Positions 9,620 through 21,855 are shown, numbered from the stretch's first letter. The stretch is 64,000 nt of DNA from Hysterium pulicare CBS 123377 (GCA_000467715.1 AJFK01000237.1:1-64000), one strand, 5' to 3'. Notes: a model not told the origin generated them from the letters alone. Program-made: numbers and translations.

Positions 9620-11237
9620 ATGTACCACCAATCCCAGCAGTGGTTATTGCTAGCGATATGCAGCAGCATTGCATCTGCCGTTGTTATTCCGTCTCCTACG
9701 CCTGTTGGGCCTGCTCGCGTGCTTGCTCCAGCGCCTCTGATTACCCCAGCTGTGATCCAATTCGACGCGAGGAGAAGCTATCTACAGCGGAGGAACCTCC
9801 TATCAGATATTGAGGGCGGAGTCGACTCCGTATTACATTCGTTAGGATCCGCTGTCCCCTCATACGTTATCTCAGGTGAGACCTGTCCTCTCTACATGGT
9901 GTTGAGGACCTTGAAGCTGACAATGATGTACAGGCGTCCCCAACTTCTTCCAAGACTTCCCTACCGGCTCCCAAGTTGAAAGTTCTCTCGGTATTTCCGA
10001 TAGTGACCTCGCCGCAACACCTACACAAGTCTTGAACATACCTCCCTACGCAAACTGGACCGACCAAGGCTGGAATGTCCGATTCCATGGCAATGTTTTC
10101 AAACAACCCAATATTTCTACCTCCAAGCTCAACGAATTGGCAAACGTCTTCCTGATCGGCACCGATATCACTGATCTTCCCCCAAGTCAGCAAGATCAGG
10201 CCCGCAACTTGACGGCTGAGATATTTGTTGTACAACAAGCAGGACAAAATCTATCCTTTCATCTTGAGCCCGCGCCCAGCCAAGGTGCATCCGGAGAGCC
10301 TGGAGGCGGTGGAGCAATAACACCACCAGGAGGGTCGCAGAACGTCACATTCCCCTTTGAGACGACCACAGAAGGCGACTTCGATGCCTTCGTCCCAATC
10401 AAGAATGTCTCAGGTGGTGGACTACTAGCCGGCAATGAAACCGACCAAGTTCAAAGACTGAATGTTTACACCAATGGCACTCTCACCGGAAACGCGACCG
10501 CCTTCCTTGTGCCTCCAACTGGTCTAACATTCATCTCCGACATTGACGACATCCTCCGAGTCACCAAGATCTACGAACCTAAAGAAGGCCTTCTAAACTC
10601 TTTCGCGCGTCCCTTTACCTCCTGGATGAACATGCCCGACATCTACGCAAATTGGTCCAAGTCCCTCCCCAATAGCACCCATTTCCATTACTTGACCACC
10701 ACCCCAGAGCAAGTAACCCGCAATTACATGGACTATATCTACAAAACCTACCCAGGCGGCTCCTTCGACACGCGCCCGCTCAACTTCTCCGACGTGAGCG
10801 CCACCCTCTCCATCCGCATGTTCCTCCTCCAGAAAGTCTTCGAAACCTTCCCACAGCGAAAATTCATCCTCGTTGCCGACACATCCAACTCCGACGTCAT
10901 GAAAGACTATCCGACACTCGCACACGACTACCCGTCCCAAGTCCAATGTATCTTCCTGAGAAACACGTCCGCTACCGATGACGATAAGTTTCCCTACGAC
11001 ACTTCGAAGTTTCAAGGACTCAACAATAAGACTTACATGTTCTTCAAGGTACCTGATGATTTGACGAATCTGGATATCGAGGGCGGGAATTGCTTGAATC
11101 AGAGCATTTTGCAGAATGTGACGTTTGGGATTCAGGATGAGATCTTGGGGATTCATGGCGCAGGTAGTCATGTTGGGGCGAAGGCGACGGCGAGTTTTGT
11201 CGTTGCGCTTGCGGCGGCGGTGTTTTTGTTGTTGTAA
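9620..11237 (+). CDS. secreted, probably GPI-anchored App1/DUF2183 domain protein
   Basis: Two exons, 9620-9875 and 9934-11237, give 519 aa. The start MYHQSQQWLLLAIC gives a signal peptide. The C-terminal half matches the App1 (DUF2183) phosphatase fold. FISDIDDIL sits at residues 285-293, where yeast App1 has the DxDxT nucleophile motif. It is followed by WxNMPDIYANW, FHYLTTTP and FILVADTSNSD segments. There are many N-glycosylation sequons. The protein ends in a small-residue stretch followed by a hydrophobic tail, the form of a GPI-anchor signal. Yeast App1 is a cytosolic phosphatidate phosphatase at actin patches, whereas this protein should lie outside the cell. The motif Thr is Ile here, so catalysis is not assured. 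Confidence 0.85.
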
Positions 11238-12360
11238 TCGGGCGAGGGCAGGCAAGGGTGTGGAATACACTCTTTTGGACGCATAGAATGGGTTGCATGG
11301 CGTGTAAGGTTATTGGATTACTTTTATGTATGAATTGTTCATGAGCGCATGTTCTTTCTCGGGGCTCCACTGCTTCTTCTTGTAGATATGTCTAGTACTG
11401 CATACTAAGACCCTTTCCCCCAAGCTTTCTTTTCTTGATCCAGAGGAGGTCTTTGTCTAAATGAGTAACCCTTTGCCTATGTGAGTAACCCTTTGCACTT
11501 CAACTTCCAAGAGTCCATTCAGAGTTTTGGTTGAGGTTTAGAAAGGACAATGGTGCTTTATACACTTTCACACTATCCTAAATTCCCTTTACCTAGTTTA
11601 TTATAGGTAGGAAAAGAGATTTATTTTAAATTTAATAATTTATAACTATCCCTTTTTAACTTTAATAAGATTCAGCCTTTAAGAAATAGGCTATGCTCTA
11701 CTTTCTTGATAGCTCTTCTCCGCCGTAAGGTGCCTTATCCCGAGTACAAAGTCCTCTTTAAAGGATGCCAACAGCAAGACCTTAAAACTCTCACTCCTCT
11801 AGTTGAGCCTAGTCCTCCCTTATATAGCATTGCTGACTTTCTTTAAAGCTTGAAAGGGAGCCTAAAAGAAAGGGTTCGAAGTTATTACTGCGCGAGCCTT
11901 CTGGTCTGTTTACAATTTTATCTCATTTGCCTGACATAATGCTATATCGCGCTTGCTATGATTGGGAAGTGGACAACGCGGTTTTTAATGTGCTAAACAT
12001 GCGTTGCAGAAAACTTAAGTAGTAGGATATCTATTCAGAACAACTTCAGAATATATCTACTATATATCAATCATTAAGTACTTTATAATAAATTTATTTA
12101 ACCTACTTTCTAACACCACTAAGTAAGGTAGAGTATCTGTATTACTTTCGGACTTAGTTTCAAGAGGCCAACTTAGTTTGAATCCCCTTACGGAGTCCAA
12201 CTCAGCTATGTACGCAGGTTGTAAGGGCTAATAAAGATGTATGCACAGTTTATGATAGTTTAAAAGTCCTTTACTAATATAATCCACTAGGAAAATAAGA
12301 AACTTATATCTATTTATAAATCTCCTTACATTGTAGGATAGGACACGCAGCCTACCTTGC
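11238..12360. repeat. AT-rich, probably RIP-degraded block
   Basis: From about 11560 to 12340 the sequence becomes AT-rich and TpA-rich, with runs of TTTAATAATTTATAAC type and no long open frame. This is typical of repeat-induced point mutation in old repeats. A direct repeat of GTGAGTAACCCTTTGC type occurs near 11460-11500. No family-diagnostic motif remains. Confidence 0.5.
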
Positions 12361-13450
12361 GCACCCACTGCTGTTAGCGACGAACTTGCCGGCTGGGCTG
12401 ACAGGCAGCAAGGAAAGATCATATCGAGTTCCGAGCGCGTGAATGTGAATGAAGTAGGTAGGCGCGATAGCTACGAACGTCGACACTCAGGGGATACCTT
12501 ATCCTCGGCCACATTCAGCAACGGCTTGTCACCGATCCGGAAATGTTTGAGAAGGAATGCGAAAGCAACTCTTTTGGACCAAGGGTTCCACCAATCCTGC
12601 ATCTCCTTCTTCCAATATTGCATATTTTCACTTGCCGCTTGCTGGGTTGGCGTCTTTCGCGAAAACCGTATCAACGCGGACGAAGTTGTTTCAATGAGCA
12701 TCTTTGAGGCTTATTGTTGCAGTCAATCGGTTTCGGGGTATACTAGCGAGGTAGTTCGCACCGAGATCTCCTTCTCTACGAGGGTGGAGAGGCCGCGGGA
12801 GGAGAGCGGCGCGGTCGGCTCGTTGATGGCGACGGATGTGGTGGTATTGGATGTTGCTGTCGCGTTCAAATAGAAGCGTCCGAGATGTTCGCGATTCATG
12901 TGAGTGATCCGGAGTTATACCTGCTCTGCGGCACTATTGACGAAGTTCCGTGATGGTACGATGGCAAGGCGGATGCAATAGAGCAATGGTACGAGATGGT
13001 AGTTTAGATTCTAGGACCCAGGCGGATGCGCATACATATCCAAATGACTGTCGTCGTTGTATAATGAGGTATTTTGGACTCGAGGATAGGTCTTGAATCG
13101 CGTTTCCTACTGCGTGAGTATCCTCTTTAATCTAATTTATTTATACTTAGTTTAGGATGATAGGGAAAAGGGATTAAGATATTTATTATATTTTAACTAT
13201 TTTGCAGTGGTTGTAGCTTTACTTGACATTCTATTGTCGCAACTCTCGAAGTTCAACGATTGGTTATGTTGGTGACAGGTGGTGGATGTGGGGGGCCCGG
13301 TCGCGAACTCCTTTGGCATTGTGTGGGAGAATACTAGGTCTTCGAACATGTTTATCGAAACCTGATCTTGCAGACCGGTTTTGAGAATCTGATTAAGACT
13401 TAGGAACGTTGTTTTCTCGTTTTCTGGTGGATCTTTAGAGTAAGATGCGG
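12361..13450 (-). pseudogene. decayed multi-exon gene, family not recognised
   Basis: On the minus strand several pieces read as protein with good codon use and plausible splice borders: about 13450-13200 (contains SINMFEDLVFSHTMPKEF), 13075-12920 (contains LLYCIRLAIVPSRNFVNSAA), 12899-12748 and 12702-12490 (contains WWNPWSKRVAFAFLLKHF). GT donors and AG acceptors are present between the last pieces, for example CTA|GTATAC and TCAAAG|ATG. At least one in-frame TAG (near 13013) interrupts the second piece, and AT-rich sequence separates the first two. It looks like a host gene inactivated inside the AT-rich block. Function is unknown. Confidence 0.3.
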
Positions 13451-14041
13451 TGCGAGTAGAGTGAATGAAAAGAGTTGAGGAAGGGAGAGGTTAAGAGAGG
13501 TTGAAGGGTTAGAGAAATGGTAAGTCAATTTCCCGTGCATCCTATATTAGATCTAGAGAAGATAGTAAGGCGTGGGTAGTGGTAGAGCGGGAAAAGCCGT
13601 TAAAACGATTTGGAGGGGGTGAAAAGTCCTTGCTGGACTGTAATGTTCACGAATATACTTGAAGAGGCGTCAAGAATGAAAATATGGAAAAGTGAAGAGG
13701 TAGAAGAATGCTTTTTTTGTTCATTTTTATTATTTTATTAGGATTGACAGTTATGGATAATGAAAAGTGAGACATAATTGTAGGAAAGGTTTTTCGATTG
13801 GGTAATAATACTAGTACACCAAGGAGACAGGATATCCCAAAAGCAAATTTTCAAGTAAATGCCTTCCACACAAACAAAGAAATGATCGCGGGTCAATTCG
13901 GAATAGCAACTCGCAAAGTAGGAAACCCCAACGTCAAGATCGTAGCCATATAAACATATCATGATATCCAAATAGACTTGCTTCTCCGTCGACAACATCC
14001 CAAGATCTTGACATCGAAACGCCGGCATAGCTTATTGTCTT
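13451..14041. other. intergenic region
   Basis: This is AG-rich and then AT-rich DNA on the 3' side of the 169-aa gene. No gene is supported. Confidence 0.5.
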
Positions 14042-14614
14042 CTATCCCTGCCTAGCCTTCTCAGCACAAATGAGTGCGATGATCTTCGAGAGCTCGGCAG
14101 CCTGAGAAAATTGCTCCTGCTTGGTGCTCTCGTCGATATCCTCAGAACGAGCCAAATCGTTCGATACCTTCAACATCCGACCCTGCAGAGAGAGCATCTT
14201 GGTGAGGGTGTTATCAAGGAAAGGAGCGCTGAAGGTGATGTTGGTGGGTGAGGCGCCTGAGGGAGGAAGTCTCATTTCGAGTTTCCTGGGTGGCTTCTTG
14301 GCTTTCGAGCCACCTTCTTGAGGAGCGGCAGATTGCCCTCGTCTAGAACAAAGATGCTTCGTTAGTACTATATGAGCCTGTCTGAAGGTGGTGGGACAAA
14401 CTCACTGCGATCGCTCGACGAAGCTGATGTTCTCGGCCATCTCGCCGATGCGGTTCATGATCCGACCGCTCATAATCTCCATCGGGCTGGGAATATGCTG
14501 CGATGTACCGTTCATGGCACCGTTGGTTTGTGGCTTCTTGGGCTTTGGCCGTGAAGCTGGGGTTTTGTTAATGGGCTTGCGGTATGCTGGTGCTGATGCG
14601 ACAGAGGCGGGCAT
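14042..14614 (-). CDS. small conserved-looking protein, unknown
   Basis: Two exons, 14614-14406 and 14342-14042, give 169 aa. The intron has a GTGAGT donor, a TACTAAC branch point and a CTAG acceptor, so the model is strong. Residues 1-45 are Ala/Pro/Lys-rich and disordered. Two predicted helices follow, one around SGRIMNRIGEMAENISFVE and one in the last 60 residues that starts at NTLTKMLSLQGRML. The compact helical layout resembles small subunits of kinetochore or microtubule complexes, but I cannot assign a family. It is divergent from the PlsC acyltransferase gene. Confidence 0.7.
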
Positions 14615-15129
14615 TTTGGAGATGATATTGAAATAGAGAGCTACGAGACGTCGTTAGCTACAGTGCGAGGTATGGTAGTTGAAAGATGTAAATGATATGG
14701 ATGTTATGATGCTCGTGTGCAGCTCTGGTAGACCAACTCGGCGCGTGTAGGTGAATGACAGCAGATGCTACCAGGTATGGGAAGTAGGAAGCCACTTTGA
14801 CTTACCTATGACAGTGTGTTGTCTTTGTAGAAGGTGACAGAATTGTTGGTGAGAGTGTTGGAGTACGGGAAAGCTGAGGGTATGGCAGGAAAAAGAGGGA
14901 TGGAGAATTGATGATGGCGTAGTGTGCCACAGCAGTTAAGTTGGCAATGGGCAGCCACACCCTACGTCATACCAGTGCTGCGTTCAGGGTTCCAGAGCTA
15001 GGGATCGGCGCGTTGCTACGACATCTTCGATCCCGCCACGAAACTGGCCCTTTCGACGGAAAACGAACATCTGCACTCCAAGTCAATCTCGTGCCCTGGG
15101 CATGGTGAAGTGCCCAATTCTTGTGCAAC
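14615..15129. other. divergent intergenic region
   Basis: This is the shared upstream region of the 169-aa protein gene (minus) and the acyltransferase gene (plus). No specific element was recognised. Confidence 0.5.
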
Positions 15130-17407
15130 ATGGCTCCAAAACCAAAGAAAACAGACTTGGGCGCCGGATTGCGTGTTTCGAAGGATAACGTCGAGCAGCA
15201 CCCGGCGGGACCACCGCGCTATGGAGAGCTTTCGCAGGCTGAACGAGCCTTTACCTTGGCCTCGACCTTTATGTCGGGTATATTGGCGTAAGAAGATGCT
15301 TCCATGTACCTGGCGTACCATCAGTCAAGTGCAGCTGATAATTTTGAATGTAGAATAAGCGCTTCACAATTCCTCGGCGCCCCCCTGAAGTTGATCGACC
15401 CTGTATTTTACGAGGGGTATATGGCATATACAAAAGAATGCTTTGCGATTCTAGTTACCTGTTTGACACAATGGTGGGCCCCGACGGTTGTGAGAGTTAG
15501 CGGAGATGAAACTATGGCGGGGCAGCTCGTACAAATGAAAGACGGGAGTTTGAAGTGCAGGTTCGCGGATCGGATGGTCTTAATGGCAAATCATCAGGTT
15601 CGTAGACCTTCACACTGTTTTAAAGACCTGCACTGATGGAACTTAGCTTTATACCGACTGGTTGTATCTCTGGTGGATTGCCTACACAAATGATATGCAT
15701 GGCTATATCTACATCATCCTGAAGGAGTCCTTGAAGAACATACCGATAGTAGGATGGGGCTGCCAGTTCTACAATTTCATCTTCTTGGCTCGGGACTGGG
15801 AGACCGATAAACAAACCTTTCAAAAAGCTCTCCAGCACTTGAACAAACCCAAGGACCCAATGTGGTTGATCATCTTTCCAGAAGGCACGAACTTGTCACA
15901 AACTACAAGAGCGGCTAGTAAGAGATGGGCGGATAAGAACGGTCTCAAAGACATGAAGCACCAGCTCCTACCCAGGAGCACCGGACTCCGATTCTGCCTA
16001 CAACAGCTAAGTGAGACGACAGATTGGCTGTATGACTGTACGATTGGTTACGAGGGTGTTCCGCCTGGTCAGTTTGGTCAAGATATCTTCACTCTTCGCA
16101 CGTCTTTCTTCGAAGGCCGTCCACCGAAATCTGTTAATATGCACTGGCGTCGTTTCCGTATCGATGAGATACCCATTAACAACTCAAAGGCCTTTGAGGT
16201 CTGGCTTAGAAATCGATGGAGGGAGAAGGATTACATGCTGGAGTACTTCAATCGGAACAAGAGATTCCCGGCGGACAATTTCTGGAAGGAGCAGCTCGAC
16301 ATGAACGACAATAGTTCCGGAAGTCAAACTATTCGAAAGGTCTCACCTGCGGCTCGAATGATAGAAACCGAAGTCAAATCAGGAAACTGGAACGAGTTTG
16401 TGAAGATATTCGCACCTATCTCAAGTGTTATGATGGCGCTCATGGTTGCATATGGTGCATCTCCAAAAGATCTGGGTCTCCCAGGAGGAACAGAATTTCT
16501 ACAGCAACATATGCAGTCACTTCTTGGAGCTGGCGAAGCTGCTATGGGACCAGGAGCGCTTCCTGGTGCCGATGAGATGGAACAACTAATAAATAGCGCC
16601 GCCAAAATGGCTTCCGCTCACGCCGCGAAACCACAGGATCAGGGTAAAGTACAGAAGCTGACGCAGGAAAATCTAGCTCGATTAGTGAAGGAGACAGCCA
16701 TTAAGAATGGCATGGTCATGCCGGCAAATAGGAGAAAAGCTATGACCGCCATCGCGGCTCCTCAGAATAGGATCTCAACAATGAAGGGCAAACCTGCAGC
16801 CAACAAAGCGAAGAGCGCTGCCAACGTCCCAACTGCTGCAAAGAAGGGACCTGTAAAGCCTTCAGTAAGCACCCAAAAACCGAAACCAGCAAGCACCGGC
16901 CCTATGCAAACAGTCATGACTACGTCGGGCGTTGCAATCAAGGTTCCCAAGAGCGATATCAAAAACGTAAACAGGAACACGAGTACCATCGTGACAAAAT
17001 CGGGTGTGGTTGTTAAGGTGTCGAAGGACGAAATAGAAGAGGCGAAGAAGAAGGGCGGCGTTATCATGACGTCGTCTGGGGTCCCTATACAAATAAGTCC
17101 TAGTGGTGGAGCGACCCAGAAACCTACGAATACTCCAACACCAAGTAACTCAGGTCCCAAACCTACACCGCAGAAAGCGATAACAAAACCTCTTCCTCAA
17201 TCGAAGGGTCCAGGTGCCAAAGCGCAGGCAAAGAAGCCCGTTCCCCCAAATCCTCCAAAAATAGCAACAAAACCGCCGGCGGCACCCCAATCGACGTCTA
17301 ATGCAACGAAGAAGAAGGCACCAGCGTTGAATGGCAGCGTTAAAAAACCTTCGGGAGGTCCTTCCCAAGCTCAGAAGCCTAAAGCGGCAGCGAAGAAGTT
17401 GACATGA
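15130..17407 (+). CDS. PlsC-type acyltransferase with long repeat-bearing tail
   Basis: Three exons, 15130-15287, 15354-15597 and 15647-17407, give 720 aa. The domain is of the lysophospholipid acyltransferase (LPLAT) superfamily, nearest to fungal Cst26/LCLAT1-like enzymes, which move acyl chains onto lysophosphatidic acid or lysophosphatidylinositol at the ER. The catalytic NHx4D motif is NHQLYTD at residues 132-138, split by intron 2, and FPEGT lies at 211-215. A hydrophobic segment around residues 70-85 can be a membrane anchor. From about residue 440 the chain is Ala/Lys/Pro-rich and disordered. It carries three copies of a T-x-SGV-x-[IV]-[KQ] motif near residues 555-620. That tail is far longer than in yeast Cst26. 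The substrate is inferred from the family only. Confidence 0.85.
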
Positions 17408-17934
17408 TGATCTCTCAGTTTTTGTACCCATATTTTGATACCATTTTGTTTCGATAAGATTTTCTGGCCTAGCATCAATGTTGTATGAACAGTGAAACAG
17501 TGGGATTTGTCGGCGCAATGGACGCGGTTTCGTCTTGGGTGGATTGCCATAGTCTTTTGTATTTAGCTGACAATGGTGAAAACCCTCTTGCTCGCAACAT
17601 GCGCAATAGATTCACCATATTGATACCATGGTGAAATGTGGCCGCTCGAGTTATGAAATCGATCGACGCTTGCGATCTGCCAAGACGGGCTTCTGGATCA
17701 GAAGCACGTGCCTTCAATGTGTGCGAAGCGACGTCATAGGGGCGAGTGCAGCTACCGCAGAAAGCAGGATCTCCGAAAGGGTCGTGCAACCTTACGCCAT
17801 GAAGACACAACTGATTCCTTCACCATCTACGTCTTGATTGTAATTTAGTACATTTACACTCCTTTACAATTATCACATTTCCATTGACTCTTCCTCAACA
17901 ACTTGTTTTTGTCCGCCTGTCGGCAGTCTTCAAT
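17408..17934. other. intergenic region
   Basis: This separates the acyltransferase gene from the repeat-rich small gene, both on the plus strand. No gene or specific element is seen. Confidence 0.5.
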
Positions 17935-18698
17935 ATGAATTTCGTTACCAACATCATAGCGAATAGCATGTCAGGCTTCGTCGAAGCTGGCACCCGCGCA
18001 GCCGGTGGATACGCTGGCGACGCTTTGATCAAAGCTGGAGATCTGATTGAGGGTGCCGGACGCGGAGTTGGAAATAGTACGTTGCCCAACGAATGTACTT
18101 GTCCTGAGTTCTGAGGAAGGAGACTGACAGATGGACCACAGACTTGGACAAGAAATTTACTGGATACGGTAGTGCAATAGCAGGTCAAGGTGTCAAACCG
18201 AGCCCAAACACATCTGCCGCAAAGACAAAAGCGATTACTGGTGGCAAGCCCTCCGGCGTCACCAAGAAGCCTACCAGTAATGTACCTATTGGCGCGAAGA
18301 AGTATGGCGGCGACGGAAACAAGCTGCCGCAAAAGAAACCAGGTGTGACAGGGGCAAACTCCACCGCAGCCAAGTCATTGCCAAAGCCATACCCGAACAA
18401 TGTACCATATGGAGCGAAAGTCGATCCTTCGAAGTCCAAGTCTTCGACCTCGAGCAAACCAAACAACGCTCTCCCCAAGCCATATCCAAACACTTCATCG
18501 TACGGTGGATCTCGAACAGCCGTCAAGCCTGGAGCTCCCAAGCCCATGAATTCAAGCAATGAAGGGTCGGAACCCAAGGCTTATCCGGGCACCAATACTC
18601 TACCTGGACAAGCGTCGAAAAAACCAGTGAAGAAATATAAGGCGGCAGAACCGTACAAACCGCCTGCCAAGGCTGGAGAAAAGTTCAACTTTGTTTGA
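17935..18698 (+). CDS. small Lys/Pro/Gly-rich repeat protein, unknown
   Basis: Two exons, 17935-18076 and 18142-18698, give 232 aa. The intron has a GTACGT donor and a CCACAG acceptor and joins VGN to NLDKKFTGYGS. Residues 1-48 form an amphipathic, Gly/Ala-rich helix without charge clusters, which could associate with membranes. The rest is disordered and basic. It has three loose repeats of a PKPYPN-x3-YG type, at about 18379-18417, 18472-18510 and 18571-18610. The composition resembles the tail of the neighbouring acyltransferase, but no sequence motif is clearly shared. The function is not known to me. Confidence 0.65.
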
Positions 18699-19458
18699 AC
18701 TGGCTTGTGACCTTTGGTTTTGGCTTGTTATATTCTATTGGTCGAACATGATATAGGGACATTTTGAATTGGCGTTCTGGAAAGGAGATAAGCTCACGAG
18801 TGTAAAATGATCACTGTCATCGTATGTTATAGTCAAATATAACTTAACGTCTTACCATGCACGCTCAAACGACGTGCACAAGCAGGGATACAGGAACCCT
18901 TGAGATCGGATGAGACTCCACATATCGCTCCCCGCAACCGGTTTTCTAACTCGGGGTGAAATGAAGCATGCTGACCCCAAGAACCTCAGACTCGTGACGT
19001 CGACAACAAAAACCTCCCGGATCGGAAGATTGAGACCGCTGTAAGGTGTTGTTGATTGATTAGGCCCAAATTCTTACTTGGCTACTTTCCTTTGAAGTAC
19101 TGTACCCATTATAGCACTGTACCCAGTTACGTATGCAGTACTCGCAATTGATTCGCTAACGTTTCGAATCTTACATGTACTACATACGTAAATGGCTGTC
19201 TTCGACGCTAACCCCGCTCCCGGACCCCGCAGAATAAGCTCAGAACAAAGCTTGACCTCCGCATCGGCCTTTCGATTAGCTTACACCACCTCCGAAACAA
19301 CCCTTTGACTTTTTTTTGCTTACAACCAAACCGGGTCCTTATATCAAGGCGTCTGCAGGCACTTTAAGGTGCAGGTGAGTACATTCACTGGATATTGAGT
19401 GAGATCGAGTACCCTACTTTATCTGTACTTAAATCTACAACTTTGAGTGGGACGTAAA
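18699..19458. other. intergenic region
   Basis: This is the 3' flank of the repeat-rich gene and the promoter of the MFS transporter. An imperfect direct repeat of TACTGTACCCA type occurs near 19098-19130. No gene is seen. Confidence 0.5.
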
Positions 19459-21249
19459 ATGCGACTATTCGGAAAAAAGTCTTCGGACGCGCCGATGCAG
19501 GAACAACCTCCACGGGACGTTGGCTGGAAAGATGTCGAACCTGTTGGGGTTGAACATACCCCTACCGGTCCGCAACATTATATCGATCCCGCAGTCGAGA
19601 AGAGAGTTGTCCGGAAGCTTGATCGAAATGTTGTTCCCTTAGTCATGGCTCTGTGTACGTATTCAAGGCATCGACGTGGATCCATGAACTCACGCGCTTT
19701 ACCAGATCTCCTCGCCTTTCTCGATCGGTCGAATGTTGGGTAAGAACACGACTTGTGCAAATTTCCGCCAAATATACGTTATTAAGTGTTCGTTCAGGAA
19801 TGCCCGCATTGCAGGAATGACGGGAGATCTGGATCTAGTGGGTCATCGATATGATTGGTTGCTCACTATCTTCTACATCCCATATATCATATTCGAATTT
19901 CAAATCATCATGTGGAAGCTTGTACCTCCACACATGTGGGCTGCCTTCGTAGTGTTTGTTTGGTATGGCATCTACCCGAACCAACGATCAGCAACGGCTG
20001 ACGAATCATGTATAGGGGACTTGTCTCTACGATCCAGGCTGGAATTCACACATGGGGAGCAGAAATGGCCCTGCGATTTGTCATGGGTGCCGCCGAAGCT
20101 GGCTACGGCCCAGGTATTCCCTACCTTCTCTCTTTCTTCTACCTACGCCATGAGTTGGGTTTCCGCTGCGGAATCTTTCTTTCGGCTGCTCCGCTTGCGA
20201 ATACATTTGCAGGAGCTCTAGCTTATGGCATCACTTCTGGGCATTCAAAACTCGCCAAATGGAGGATTTTGTTCTTGGTGGAAGGCTTGCCCACTATCGT
20301 GATGGCGGCAGTAGCATACTTCTTCCTGCCCGATTCACCCGAAAAGGCAAAGTTTCTTAATGAGGATGAAAAGAGAATTGCGAAAGCTCGAGGCGTCAGA
20401 CAAGCTGGCGCGGGCACTCGCGTTGGGGGAATTAGTGGGAAAGATTTCCTGCTAGGCCTGTTGGATGTCAAGGCGTGGTTCACCGGGGTAAGATATCAAT
20501 TAGCATACAATACCATGAACTGACACCTCTGCTTAGCTCATGTACTTCAGCTGCAATGTCAGCTTCGCTTCTCTTCCTGTTTTCCTTCCTACCATTCTGA
20601 AAGAGATGGGGTTCTCTGCCGTCAACGCCCAAGGACTTACAGCCCCACCTTTCTTCCTCTCGTTTCTCATTACGGTCATCACGCCTTGGATTGCAGATCG
20701 AACTCAACAGCGTGGTATCATGCTGATAATTCTTACCATCATCGGCGGTATCGGTTATGTCCTCCTTGCTACAACGAAATCCGTTGGAGTCCGTTACTTT
20801 GGAGTGTTTCTGGCTGCGGGAGGTATCTTTCCTTCCATTGCCAACATTCTGCCATGGGTTATGAGTAAGTTCCCATTAAATTGTCAAAGATTCTCGAGCG
20901 CTACTGACACCATTCAGATAACCAAGGCAGCGATACCCGCCGTGGAGCGGCGATGGTCCTTCTCAATCTTATCGGCCAGTGTGGACCCATTCTCGGTACG
21001 CGATTGTATCCTACCAACGAAGCGCCCTTCTACGTCAAAGGTCAATCCGTTTGTGCTGCGTTCATGTTCTTCACGACACTTCTCGTGATAGGTCTGCGAA
21101 CGCTTCTCGTGTGGGAGAACAAGAAACTGGACAAGAAATACGGAACGCTTGCGGAGCAGAAGACTAGGCTAGCTGCGGCGCAGGACAGCAACGAGAAGAA
21201 CACGATAGCGGTTGAGAATTACGGGCCTACGTTCAGGTATGTGTTGTAA
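19459..21249 (+). CDS. MFS transporter, anion:cation symporter (Dal5-like) family
   Basis: Six exons, 19459-19654, 19706-19739, 19798-19962, 20016-20487, 20537-20864 and 20918-21249, give 508 aa. Exon 2 is only 34 nt long. The hallmark YLLAFLDRSNVGNARIAG ends the first membrane helix, and GIHTWGAEMALRFVMGAAEAGYGPG covers helices 3-4 of the family. About 12 helices are read in total, split by a cytosolic loop around residues 250-290. Members of this family (allantoate, nicotinate, pantothenate and vitamin permeases) import organic anions at the plasma membrane. The substrate cannot be told from sequence. Confidence 0.9.
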
Positions 21250-21855
21250 AAGTAATTAGAAAGCCTTTCGGCGTCTGGGATAGAGGATGATGAGACGGGG
21301 TCCGGATATGCTGTGCCACGAGTATGCTTGTGGTTTATGTCGAGTAATGTGAAACAGACTTATCTGGTTCTATCCACTGGAAAATGCAGTGAGAAGGCTT
21401 TATGAATTGCTATGTTCATGAGCATCTTCTGAAAGCGAAAATCCTCCGAAGCTTGTTCCTGGCTTGTCTTAAACAGGCAATTCAGCATGCGCCTCCGAAG
21501 CACACCAATAGACGTCCGGAAAGCATAAACCCGCAGACAGTATCTCATCAGAATGCCAGACATAAAACAATGGCACAGGGTTCGTAAACGCCCGTGAAGG
21601 AAGTAACTTGATGAATGAATTGGTTGATATGAATCTCTTTTGTTCGAGCAGGCGCTAGCCCGAAAACCGGACGCTGGGGCCAGGTTCACGTCACTCGAGA
21701 AATAGCCGAACGAGGTTCTCTGCTACTCACCACCACACCTTTCCACCTCAATATCGCTTGCTCGCCACCTTGTATCCCGTCACTTTCACCCCAATACATC
21801 GAGCAGTATAGTCTTGCCATCATCGCAACTTCTGTCATTTGCCTTACAACGCCCA
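21250..21855. other. intergenic region
   Basis: This separates the MFS and CorA genes, both on the plus strand. No gene or specific element is seen. Confidence 0.5.

Noticed and set aside
16762-17160. Minus-strand open frame of 132 codons
   Set aside because: It is a shadow of the low-complexity tail of the acyltransferase, hydrophobic only because of the reversed Lys/Thr codons.
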